A program made the position numbers and the translations under genes. A stretch of 9,324 bases of DNA from assembly GCA_946887085.1 (NCBI GenBank), contig CAMPKG010000120.1, positions 1-9,324 of the forward strand, read 5' to 3'. This DNA is from an uncultured Sphingobacteriales bacterium (GTDB taxonomy: Bacteria > Bacteroidota > Bacteroidia > Chitinophagales > Chitinophagaceae). Shown here piece after piece: positions 1 to 6,238 of this stretch; positions within the stretch are counted from its first letter, which is position 1, and every line of letters starts with the position of its first letter. The notes beneath the pieces were generated by a model. It saw nothing but the letters and a program-made list of their open reading frames with translations, did not search any database and was not told the DNA's origin.

Positions 1-573
1 ATCATATTTAGACCGGTAAGACAATAGCGTTCGCTCGAATTGAGCGATTGCCTTTGCAACACTAACACTATCCACCTGGCGGCTGCCAAATGCCTCTCTG
101 AATTTAGCCTTATAAAAATTGCTCCGTTTTAATCTTTGTACCGCAACCGGCCACTGCAGGTTCATTTCCTCGTGTGCCCGCACGGGATGGAACACCTGCT
201 CTTCCACACTTACAGCACGGCCATCCCAAAATAAAGTAGGGTACCAGGCCAGGTTGAACAGAGGTAAGGTATTACGTGCGAGCAATGCTTCGTTGTGCCC
301 TTTACTAAACACATTGGGCGCATCGCTGAACGCAGCGGCTTGTTTGTGGCAGCTGGCACAGGCAAGCGTGCTGTCCCTGCTCAGAATGGGGTCGTAAAAT
401 AAATGCCTGCCAAGATCCACGCCGGCCTCTGTTACGGGGTTGTCCCCGGCAAGCGGCATGGGAGGAAAATAAGCCAGTTCCGGAAAATGATATGGCTCAG
501 GAGCAAATCGTTTCCCGAAACCGGCAGCTACTATAAGTATTCCAAGCAGAATTATCTTCCGCATCTGCATCAT
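1..573 (-). CDS. Di-haem cytochrome c peroxidase / MauG family protein, C-terminus cut by the window edge
   Basis: The frame is open from the ATG at 573 to base 1 (191 codons, no stop) and continues off the left edge. Residues 4-20 form a signal peptide with a hydrophobic core, so the protein is exported to the periplasm. Residues 58-61 (LFYD) lead into a first c-type haem site, CASCH at 72-76. The stretch LARNTLPLFNLAW at 98-110 and FWDGRA at 115-120 are characteristic of bacterial cytochrome c peroxidases and MauG-like proteins, which reduce H2O2 or oxidise a protein or small substrate using two haems. The second haem site and its ligand should lie beyond the edge, so peroxidase and MauG-like roles cannot be separated. 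The start overlaps the stop of the upstream gene by one base (TAATG), which implies translational coupling. ATGs at 570 and 564 are alternative starts. Confidence 0.88.
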   Translation of the reverse strand, partial: MMQMRKIILLGILIVAAGFGKRFAPEPYHFPELAYFPPMPLAGDNPVTEAGVDLGRHLFYDPILSRDSTLACASCHKQAAAFSDAPNVFSKGHNEALLARNTLPLFNLAWYPTLFWDGRAVSVEEQVFHPVRAHEEMNLQWPVAVQRLKRSNFYKAKFREAFGSRQVDSVSVAKAIAQFERTLLSYRSKYD

Positions 574-1484
574 TATCTTTTCAGTACTACGGTAAATATT
601 TCGGAGCGCTTATTGGTATTTACCTTCAACCTGTATACTCCATCTGCATGTCGTCCGATGTCAATGGAATATTTAGTAGGGCTGACACCAAATTCTTCAA
701 CAATTCTACCCTGCATATCCATTAGCTGCATGTTCTTGATGATATGGAACTCCTGTAGTTTCTGGGCTTCGATATTGACAATACCCGAAGTTTGCGTAGG
801 ATACACGCGCAGGTACTGATTGTCCTCCATTTTTTTCACAGTGTGTACCCATGTCTTGTGTGCGGTCAGATTGTCTATGATCCATCCTTCCTTCTGTTTG
901 TCTACAGAATCTGTTTTAAGTGTAAAACGGATAAGTACCGAATCATTCAAGCCCAGGAACGAATTATCAAAGCACAGCCAGATGTCGCGCCATGTCGAGT
1001 CTGTACCCGTGAACGCATACTCTCCGCCGGGTAATGTATCCTTGTTAGCATTGTTGAAGCCGTAAAAATTGTAGACTGACGAACTGGTGAATGCATTATT
1101 CCAGTTAACACCATTGTCGGTGGAAAATTCCACTACACCTCCGTCTTTACCAGTGTCCAGGTCGAGTTTTTGTTTCCAGCGTATAGCTAGTATGCCCCAG
1201 CTTCCCCATATACTCGACTTCAATTCAAACATCGCCTTCGAAATGTTGTTTACCGGGTATGTATTGATCGTGTCAGTAATAAGCGCATTAGGCTGCGTGG
1301 CTGCGCTGTCGAAGATTTGCTTCTGAGGTTTGCCAATTTGCCAAACGTTGCTGCTGGCGGTATCTAGTTGAACATCGATAAAGCTAGTACCCAGGGTGTC
1401 CGCCCCATCAAAATACTGCTTGTAGGTTTGGGCATTAACGATGGCGGGCAGGAGAAAAAATAATGAGAGTAGTAGTTTTTTCAT
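573..1484 (-). CDS. Secreted protein with T9SS type A C-terminal sorting domain
   Basis: This 303-residue protein starts with a clear signal peptide (KK, a Leu/Phe-rich core, cleavage probably after VNA at 16-18). Residues about 22-210 look like an all-beta, jelly-roll or lectin/MAM-like ectodomain, rich in Trp, Asp and Asn; the closing GWIIDNL at 200-206 is typical of such folds in Bacteroidota. From about 222 to 303 there is a T9SS C-terminal domain: YLRVYPTQTSG, then DMQGR, then DGVYRLKV, ending in basic LKR. Such domains carry proteins across the outer membrane through the Por secretion system, for release or surface anchoring. I recognise no catalytic motif, so its substrate or ligand is unknown. 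It is first in a unit with the haem peroxidase downstream and has its own promoter about 30-60 bases upstream. Confidence 0.85.
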   Translation of the reverse strand: MKKLLLSLFFLLPAIVNAQTYKQYFDGADTLGTSFIDVQLDTASSNVWQIGKPQKQIFDSAATQPNALITDTINTYPVNNISKAMFELKSSIWGSWGILAIRWKQKLDLDTGKDGGVVEFSTDNGVNWNNAFTSSSVYNFYGFNNANKDTLPGGEYAFTGTDSTWRDIWLCFDNSFLGLNDSVLIRFTLKTDSVDKQKEGWIIDNLTAHKTWVHTVKKMEDNQYLRVYPTQTSGIVNIEAQKLQEFHIIKNMQLMDMQGRIVEEFGVSPTKYSIDIGRHADGVYRLKVNTNKRSEIFTVVLKR

Positions 1485-1515
1485 AAGCAGGTTTTTAAAG
1501 GTGAAAATATTACCC

Positions 1516-1546
1516 TAAAGTTAAATTCATATTCTTCAAACTCAAA
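1516..1546 (-). promoter_or_regulatory. Bacteroidota-type promoter for the T9SS protein / peroxidase unit
   Basis: Reading the minus strand, TTTG (1546-1543) is followed by exactly 19 bases and then TAACTTTA (1523-1516). This fits the Bacteroidota -33/-7 consensus TTTG-N19-TAnnTTTG at all but the last position. Transcription would start near 1509-1511, leaving a leader of about 25 bases before the ATG at 1484. The element lies downstream of the terminator of the preceding gene, as expected for an independent unit. Confidence 0.65.
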
Positions 1547-1596
1547 TTGAAAATGATTGATAATTGTCACCATATTATCAAATAACAAAGAAGAGC

Positions 1597-1627
1597 AAAC
1601 AAAAAGGCTGCCGGAGAAGCAGCCTTT
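1597..1627 (-). terminator. Rho-independent terminator of the prolidase gene
   Basis: On the minus strand a perfect 9-bp stem, AAAGGCTGC (1627-1619) with GCAGCCTTT (1611-1603), closes a 7-base loop and runs into a T-rich tail (TTTTTGTTT, 1605-1597). It begins 22 bases after the prolidase stop codon, so it ends that transcript before the next gene's promoter. Confidence 0.85.
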
Positions 1628-1649
1628 AAACTTCAATTATCAGTACTCG

Positions 1650-2939
1650 CTAATTGAACACATCTGTCTTTGCGACATCGATAGTCAGGTTCTTGTTACC
1701 ATTAGCGGTTATAAGAATATTGTCTTCGATACGCACGCCACCGATGTGCTGCCATTTGGCAACTTCATCCCATACTATTTCGTCTTTGTATTTGCTGCGT
1801 ATCCGCTCATCGTTCAGCAATGAAGAAATGAAATAGCAGCCGGGCTCCACCGTTACCAGGTGGTCTTCTTCCAATTCAATGTCTACACGCAAGCGCGCAC
1901 CGGCGTAGGTTTTCGGGTGCACATTCTCTTCGTGCCCGGCATCACGCACACGCAAACCAACAAGGTGGCCCACTCCGTGCGGGAAAAACACTGAAGAAAC
2001 TCCTCTCTCAAACAGTTCATCTGCATTACCTTTCAATATGCCAAGCTGTAGTAGACCATCAACCGTAATTCTTGCCGCATGCATGTGCACATCACGCCAC
2101 ATTACCCCGGGCTTCGACATCGCCATGCATTCTTCGTGCGCCCTAAGTATTAGCTGGTACAGGTCTTTATGTTGCTGCGAAACATTGTTACCCGCGTAAT
2201 ACATACGTGTGATGTCAACACAATAGTCGTATATGTCAACTCCTGCATCAACCAAAACGTATTCATTCTCTTTAATGATCTTGTGCGTAGGCAATGCGTG
2301 AAGTATAGCAGAATTAGTACCACTGCCTACGATCGTGTCATAAGGCATGGTATGGCCACCTCTTGTATATACTTCTCCTTCGTATGCGAGTTGCACCGCT
2401 TTCTCGGTGATGCCCGGGTGCACGGTTTCCTGTATTCTTTGATAACCATGCTTTGCTATCTCTGCCAGTTGCTCAATGAACCTTACTTCCGCCGCATCTT
2501 TTTTACGACGCTCACGATCGAGCGCGGTACGCAGGTCAAATGTCTTGCCTTCTACCGGTGTGCCGGATTGACCAAGACGATATACCGATGAAAATTTCGC
2601 AACCACGTCATCGAGTTCCTTTTTCGGCTTACCAGGCTGCGAAACAAGCAGGTCTTTCCGTTCACCTTCCCATACAGCCTCCTCAGCCGGGATATCTTTT
2701 TGAAATTCCACCCAGCCCATGTCTTTACTATACAGCAGCACCTCGCTTTCACGACGGCGCCCAGTCAGCCAGAAGTATGCGGGGTGTGGTATAAAATCAT
2801 AGTTCTGGTCGAGCCCGCCTGGCTTTTGAATAGGCTCACCGGAATAAACCAGCACTGCCTCGCCAGTGTTTAGAAGTTCGTCCCATTTTGCCGCCAGCTT
2901 TTGCCTGCGTGCTGTAATGTCCTGTGAAGTAAAATACAT
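1650..2939 (-). CDS. Xaa-Pro dipeptidase / aminopeptidase P family (M24) metallopeptidase, prolidase-like
   Basis: With the ATG at 2939 the protein has 429 residues. An N-terminal creatinase-like domain (about 1-150) precedes a pita-bread M24 catalytic domain. The five metal ligands are all present: D231 and D242 (VDAG...DYCVDITR), H325 (HGVGH), E365 (VTVEPG) and E404 (GGVRIED). Their spacing (11, 83, 40, 39) closely follows that of human prolidase, and the insertion FISSLLNDE after the first Glu is also prolidase-like. The expected activity is cleavage of X-Pro dipeptides, or of N-terminal X-Pro bonds, in the cytoplasm with two Mn or similar ions; I see no signal peptide. A TTG eight codons upstream (2963) is in frame, but it falls inside the predicted -7 promoter box, so ATG 2939 is preferred. 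The gene has its own promoter and terminator. Dipeptidase versus aminopeptidase is not settled by sequence alone. Confidence 0.92.
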   Translation of the reverse strand: MYFTSQDITARRQKLAAKWDELLNTGEAVLVYSGEPIQKPGGLDQNYDFIPHPAYFWLTGRRRESEVLLYSKDMGWVEFQKDIPAEEAVWEGERKDLLVSQPGKPKKELDDVVAKFSSVYRLGQSGTPVEGKTFDLRTALDRERRKKDAAEVRFIEQLAEIAKHGYQRIQETVHPGITEKAVQLAYEGEVYTRGGHTMPYDTIVGSGTNSAILHALPTHKIIKENEYVLVDAGVDIYDYCVDITRMYYAGNNVSQQHKDLYQLILRAHEECMAMSKPGVMWRDVHMHAARITVDGLLQLGILKGNADELFERGVSSVFFPHGVGHLVGLRVRDAGHEENVHPKTYAGARLRVDIELEEDHLVTVEPGCYFISSLLNDERIRSKYKDEIVWDEVAKWQHIGGVRIEDNILITANGNKNLTIDVAKTDVFN

Positions 2940-2959
2940 GTCAGAAAGTTGATAGGCTG

Positions 2960-2990
2960 CCAATTTACATCAATTCCCGGGTTACATAAA
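2960..2990 (-). promoter_or_regulatory. Bacteroidota-type promoter for the prolidase gene
   Basis: Minus strand: TTTA (2990-2987), exactly 19 bases, then TAAATTGG (2967-2960). This matches TTTG-N19-TAnnTTTG with one mismatch in each box. The predicted start point near 2953-2955 leaves a leader of about 15 bases to the ATG at 2939 and excludes the upstream TTG as start codon. Confidence 0.5.
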
Positions 2991-2994
2991 AGGG

Positions 2995-3028
2995 CAAAAA
3001 ATAATGGCCATCCATTTGGATAGCCATT
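2995..3028 (-). terminator. Rho-independent terminator of tRNA-Pro
   Basis: Directly after the tRNA 3' end, the minus strand has an 11-bp stem, AATGGCTATCC (3028-3018) with GGATGGCCATT (3013-3003). It contains one T-G wobble, has a 4-base loop, and is followed by ATTTTTTG. Promoter bases of the next gene begin only a few bases further on. Confidence 0.85.
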
Positions 3029-3030
3029 TT

Positions 3031-3107
3031 TGGTCGGGAAGACAAGATTCGAACTTGCGACCCCTTGCACCCCATACAAGTGCGCTACCGGGCTGCGCCA
3101 CTTCCCG
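3031..3107 (-). tRNA. tRNA-Pro (anticodon GGG), 3' CCA encoded
   Basis: The minus strand folds into a full cloverleaf. The acceptor stem is CGGGAAG (3107-3101) with CTTCCCG (3041-3035). The D stem is GCGC/GCGC, the anticodon stem CTTGT/GCAAG has loop ATGGGGT, and the T stem GCAAG/CTTGT has loop TTCGAAT. The anticodon GGG lies at 3073-3071 and reads CCC and CCU proline codons. The discriminator base A (3034) is followed by a genomically encoded CCA (3033-3031). The gene is a single unit with its own promoter and terminator. Confidence 0.95.
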
Positions 3108-3121
3108 AACCTTTGGGGTTG

Positions 3122-3152
3122 CGAAGATAACGCTTATTTGATTGTTGGTAAA
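3122..3152 (-). promoter_or_regulatory. Bacteroidota-type promoter for tRNA-Pro
   Basis: Minus strand: TTTA (3152-3149), 19 bases, then TATCTTCG (3129-3122). This has one mismatch to TTTG and one to TAnnTTTG. Transcription would start just upstream of the mature 5' end at 3107. Confidence 0.55.
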
Positions 3153-3218
3153 GTAAATGCTTAAATTCGATGGAACTGGCGCACAAATATTAGCGTTGCC
3201 TTAATATTGACGCGTCAG

Positions 3219-3959
3219 CTATATCTCGTACAGAAAAAACGGATGTTTGTACTCCACCCGTTCAAGGATGTGCCTGGCTACATTGAAGACCTTCGTGCCA
3301 CCCGGCAGATCGGCCTCTATAGTACCGATATGAGCATGACCGTGAAAAGCCGCTGTAACATTGCGGCGGGCAAGCGGCTCAGCCAGTCGCGACGAACCCA
3401 GGAAAGGATGTATCGCCTCGGGCTCCCCAATCACGGTATCTTTTGTTGGAGAGTAATGCATGATGGCTATTTTTTTCTCACAATTGAATTCATGTTCCAA
3501 TCTTGACAATGCACGATCCAGGTGTAAGGCTTCGTCTACAGCTTCCTGCACGAATGCCTTCATCGCGCCTTCACCAAACATGGAAAGCATATGCCTGTCA
3601 AATCCTCCGCCAAAACCCTTTACACCTGCTATGCCAATACCTTCTATCACCACGCACTCACCATCCAGGATATGCACATTCTGATTCTGCACGATATGGC
3701 GTATCAGCTTATGCCGGCCTTTTTCGTGGTCGTGATTGCCCAGCACCGCTGCTACCGGGATGCTGCACATATTCAATTCTTCGGTCAGAACCTGTGCTTC
3801 GCCTTCATCTCCTGTATCTGTAAGATCGCCGCAGATAAGTAACATATCTGCCACCTGGGAAGCCTCCTTGAAGATCGGTGACCATTTGCCTTTATCGCTT
3901 TCGCGCACGTGTAGGTCCCCGATAGCCGCTATCCTTATTTTACGGTTCTCTTCAGTCAT
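3219..3959 (-). CDS. Calcineurin-like metallophosphoesterase
   Basis: This 246-residue cytoplasmic protein carries the complete metallophosphoesterase signature: GDLHV (D15, H17), GDLTD (D45), GNHDH (N75, H76), MHYSP (H168) and GHAHIG (H208, H210). These residues bind two metal ions that hydrolyse phosphomono- or phosphodiesters. The section GEPEAIHPFLGSSRLAEPL at 178-196 seems to be a subfamily feature, and I do not know its substrate. The start lies four bases after the stop of the upstream nucleotidyltransferase, so the two are almost certainly co-transcribed and may act on the same molecule. Possible substrates include cyclic nucleotides, nucleotidylated RNA or protein, or small phosphoesters; none can be chosen from sequence. 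I saw no convincing terminator after the stop. Confidence 0.9.
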   Translation of the reverse strand: MTEENRKIRIAAIGDLHVRESDKGKWSPIFKEASQVADMLLICGDLTDTGDEGEAQVLTEELNMCSIPVAAVLGNHDHEKGRHKLIRHIVQNQNVHILDGECVVIEGIGIAGVKGFGGGFDRHMLSMFGEGAMKAFVQEAVDEALHLDRALSRLEHEFNCEKKIAIMHYSPTKDTVIGEPEAIHPFLGSSRLAEPLARRNVTAAFHGHAHIGTIEADLPGGTKVFNVARHILERVEYKHPFFLYEI

Positions 3960-3963
3960 AATG

Positions 3964-4707
3964 TTAAACGGTTTTAATGGTGCATGATTTGTACTCCCAT
4001 TCTTTCACATCAACACTGTACTGCGTATTATCCACTATCGGCCCCCTGCACACTTTTTCCATCGACGGTGGCAGGTCATATTGCTCCTGTGCCCGTGCTA
4101 TCAGCTCATCAAACAACCAGCGTGGTACAATCTCATGATAGTCGGAAGGATACACGAACTGGAACATGAGTATATGCGATAGAAGCAAATGCCAGTGCCT
4201 GTCAATCCGGCTCAATAATCGGCCCCAGTCCATTTGTTTGCCATACTTAAGCAGGATGTGATTAATATCAGCACCATCATAGCGCTCCCGGTTCTGCACA
4301 TAACATTTACACCATACCAGCTCTTCTGCCGAAATGAATTTTACTGGTAGCCCCGCAAATTCGCCTGCCTGTGCGTGTTCAAACCAGGAATCATCTACAG
4401 TGCATATATTGTTTACCGTATCGTAGATGACATCTATGTATTGTTCGTCCTTATGAATCTTCGCTATCCAACGTACGTCGTGAAGTTCTGTTTTGAAGCC
4501 TTTGTCGGCAAAAAATTTAAGTATTTTAGGATAGTCGCTCGATCTACAGAATACATCCAGGTCCTTCGTATCGCGGTATATCCTTGTATAATGGAACATA
4601 GCAAAGCCGCCACCAAGCATGTAGTTCACCCCGCATTCGTTCAACAACTGTAACGCCTCCTGGTAAAACAACTGCGCTTTCTTCTTTTGTTCTTCTGTCA
4701 TTGGCAT
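3964..4707 (-). CDS. Nucleotidyltransferase of the pol-beta / MNT-AbiEii-like superfamily
   Basis: The 247-residue protein has the nucleotidyltransferase core near its N-terminus: LGGGFAMFHY (31-40) followed by RDTKDLDVF (45-53), giving the G-G...D-x-D metal site (D49, D51). A likely third carboxylate is D92 in YIDVIYD. The C-terminal half is mostly helical and I do not recognise it. Family members transfer a nucleotide to RNA, protein or small molecules such as aminoglycosides, and several are antitoxins or toxins, but no HEPN partner is present here. The only partner is the metallophosphoesterase four bases downstream. The start at 4707 (MPMTEE) has an in-frame ATG two codons later (4701) as an alternative. 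The gene faces mqnD across a 169-base divergent spacer. Confidence 0.75.
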   Translation of the reverse strand: MPMTEEQKKKAQLFYQEALQLLNECGVNYMLGGGFAMFHYTRIYRDTKDLDVFCRSSDYPKILKFFADKGFKTELHDVRWIAKIHKDEQYIDVIYDTVNNICTVDDSWFEHAQAGEFAGLPVKFISAEELVWCKCYVQNRERYDGADINHILLKYGKQMDWGRLLSRIDRHWHLLLSHILMFQFVYPSDYHEIVPRWLFDELIARAQEQYDLPPSMEKVCRGPIVDNTQYSVDVKEWEYKSCTIKTV

Positions 4708-4876
4708 AACCTATCAGTTTCATCTCACACTTAAATCAATGTCTTTTAACCTTTCATCAATAATCCTGAACGAAATACTCTAAAAACATGCCATTAATGG
4801 AAAATTAATGACGAGATAGCCTAATTGTTAAAAGATATTAAGAGACTCTAAACACATCATTAACTTGCAGGCGGTT
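4708..4876. promoter_or_regulatory. Divergent intergenic region between nucleotidyltransferase and mqnD
   Basis: This AT-rich spacer must hold promoters for both directions, but no box pair fits TTTG-N19-TAnnTTTG well. The best minus-strand candidate, TTTT-N19-TATTGATG, is weak. It contains a perfect 10-bp palindrome, CCATTAATGG (4791-4800), with a second ATTAATG copy just after it. A 9-bp inverted pair, TCTTTTAAC (4742-4750) and GTTAAAAGA (4827-4835), brackets the palindrome. Either could bind a regulator; this is inference. Confidence 0.4.
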
Positions 4877-5704
4877 ATGAAATTAACTATAGGCTTTAGC
4901 CCCTGCCCAAACGACACTTTTATTTTCGATGCCATGGTGAACGGCGAGATCGACACCCATGGGATCGAATTCGACTATGTGCTTGAGGATGTAGAAACTT
5001 TAAATCGTTGGGCTGTTGAAGGTAAGCTTGATATTACCAAACTCAGCTATAATACCTTCCTCCATGTGGTTGAAAAATATGCACTGTTGCATAGCGGCAG
5101 TGCGTTAGGTAATGGTGTGGGTCCTTTGTTGATCTCCAAAACTCCCATCGACATTACCGACATAAACAGTAAGTCGATCGCTATCCCCGGACTTAATACC
5201 ACTGCCAATCTACTGCTATCTCTTTCCTTTCCAGATGCTATTAATAAACACGAGCTTGTTTTCAGCGAAATAGAAAACGCTGTTTTATCCGGGCAATTTG
5301 ATGCCGGTCTTATCATACACGAAAGCCGTTTTACGTATGCACAAAAAGGGTTGCAGAAGATCATAGACCTGGGAGACTGGTGGGAAAACACGATGAACGC
5401 GCCGATACCGCTTGGAGGCATTGTGATGAAAAGAAAATTTGACGCCGATCTTTGTGCGAAGGTCGACGATATTATCAGGCAAAGCCTGGCCTATTCATGG
5501 AAACACTATCCTGCGTTAAGCAATTTTGTGACGCAGCATTCGCAGGAAATGGAAGAAAAGGTGATGCGTCAGCATATCGAATTGTACGTGAATGACTACA
5601 CTACCAAGTTAGGAACAAACGGCGAAGCTGCCGTAAAAAAGATGTTCGCATACGCGCAGCAGGCAAAACTTATCAACTCGGTGCCTTCCAATATTTTTTA
5701 TTGA
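4877..5704 (+). CDS. mqnD: 1,4-dihydroxy-6-naphthoate synthase (menaquinone, futalosine pathway)
   Basis: The product converts cyclic dehypoxanthinyl futalosine to 1,4-dihydroxy-6-naphthoate, a late step of the alternative menaquinone route. The 275 residues start with MKLTIGFSPCPNDTF, the usual opening of MqnD, and the length is normal. The fold is that of a periplasmic-binding-protein-like enzyme without a signal peptide. TTANLLL (108-114), DAGLIIHESRFTY (142-154) and PIPLGG (176-181) are family features, and H148 corresponds to the catalytic His described in the Thermus enzyme. I chose ATG 4877 over the in-frame TTG at 4865 because it matches the family start. It is the only plus-strand gene here. 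Its last 7 bases overlap the end of hpt, and there is no room for a terminator between them. Confidence 0.93.
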   Translation: MKLTIGFSPCPNDTFIFDAMVNGEIDTHGIEFDYVLEDVETLNRWAVEGKLDITKLSYNTFLHVVEKYALLHSGSALGNGVGPLLISKTPIDITDINSKSIAIPGLNTTANLLLSLSFPDAINKHELVFSEIENAVLSGQFDAGLIIHESRFTYAQKGLQKIIDLGDWWENTMNAPIPLGGIVMKRKFDADLCAKVDDIIRQSLAYSWKHYPALSNFVTQHSQEMEEKVMRQHIELYVNDYTTKLGTNGEAAVKKMFAYAQQAKLINSVPSNIFY

Positions 5705-6234
5705 TCGGAAAGGACGTATAGATCTGGAAGATTGCGACCAAGACCATCGTAGTCTAACCCATATCCAACCACAAATTTGTCCGGGATTTCGAACCCTATA
5801 TAACTTGCCTTTACATTGTATTGCAGCGCATTGGGCTTGGTAAGAAAGGCAGCTATACGGATGGAAGCAGGATGACGCTGTATGATCTCAGGGAGAAAAG
5901 CGCTCAATGTTTTGCCCGTGTCAACAATATCTTCCACAATGACCACATGCCTGTCGTAGAGGTTCTCATCGAGCCCGATAGCTGTAACTACACTGCCTGT
6001 AGACGATGTGCCTTTATAGGAAGCCAGCTTAATAAAAGATATTTCGGCATTTATCGTTAGTGAACGAAAAAGGTCTGCCGCAAAAATAAAAGAGCCGTTC
6101 AGTATTCCGATGAACAGCGGATTCTGGTCGTCGTACTCTTCGTCTATCTGCTTTGCCAGTTCTTTGATGCGCTTGTCTATTGCCTCGCGCTGAAGGTAAG
6201 GTTCAAACCATTTATCGTGTACCTGTACCTTCAT
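5698..6234 (-). CDS. hpt: Hypoxanthine (guanine) phosphoribosyltransferase
   Basis: The enzyme joins hypoxanthine or guanine to PRPP to give IMP or GMP in purine salvage. At 178 residues it has the usual bacterial length. The PRPP-binding loop VVIVEDIVDTGKTL at 97-110 carries the acidic pair E101-D102 and the general base D105. K133 in FLTKP should contact the purine 6-oxo group, and FVVGYGLDYDG at 154-164 closes the base pocket with D161. LNGSFIF at 45-51 is the conserved diphosphate loop. It begins four bases after the glucosaminidase stop, so it is probably the last gene of that operon. It ends tail to tail with mqnD, overlapping 7 bases. Confidence 0.95.
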   Translation of the reverse strand: MKVQVHDKWFEPYLQREAIDKRIKELAKQIDEEYDDQNPLFIGILNGSFIFAADLFRSLTINAEISFIKLASYKGTSSTGSVVTAIGLDENLYDRHVVIVEDIVDTGKTLSAFLPEIIQRHPASIRIAAFLTKPNALQYNVKASYIGFEIPDKFVVGYGLDYDGLGRNLPDLYVLSDQ

Positions 6235-6238
6235 TTTG

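Noticed and set aside
2169..2591. 140-codon plus-strand open frame
   Set aside because: It lies wholly opposite the prolidase catalytic domain, has no family resemblance and has no promoter.
3031..3107. tRNA 3' end as an integration (att) site
   Set aside because: No duplicated tRNA 3' fragment, integrase or other mobile gene is present in the window.
3186..3217. Hairpins after the metallophosphoesterase (AATATTA/TAATATT arms and the palindrome TGACGCGTCA) as a terminator
   Set aside because: The 7-bp stem is all A/T, with a 9-base loop and no T-run, and the palindrome has no loop; neither is convincing as a terminator, though the palindrome could be a binding site.
3964..4707. Toxin-antitoxin system of the MNT-HEPN or AbiE type
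   Set aside because: The nucleotidyltransferase lacks a HEPN or AbiEi neighbour and is longer than minimal MNT proteins; the partner is a phosphoesterase instead.
4865..4876. TTG start for mqnD
   Set aside because: The ATG four codons later gives the MKLTIGFSPCPNDTF opening expected for the family.
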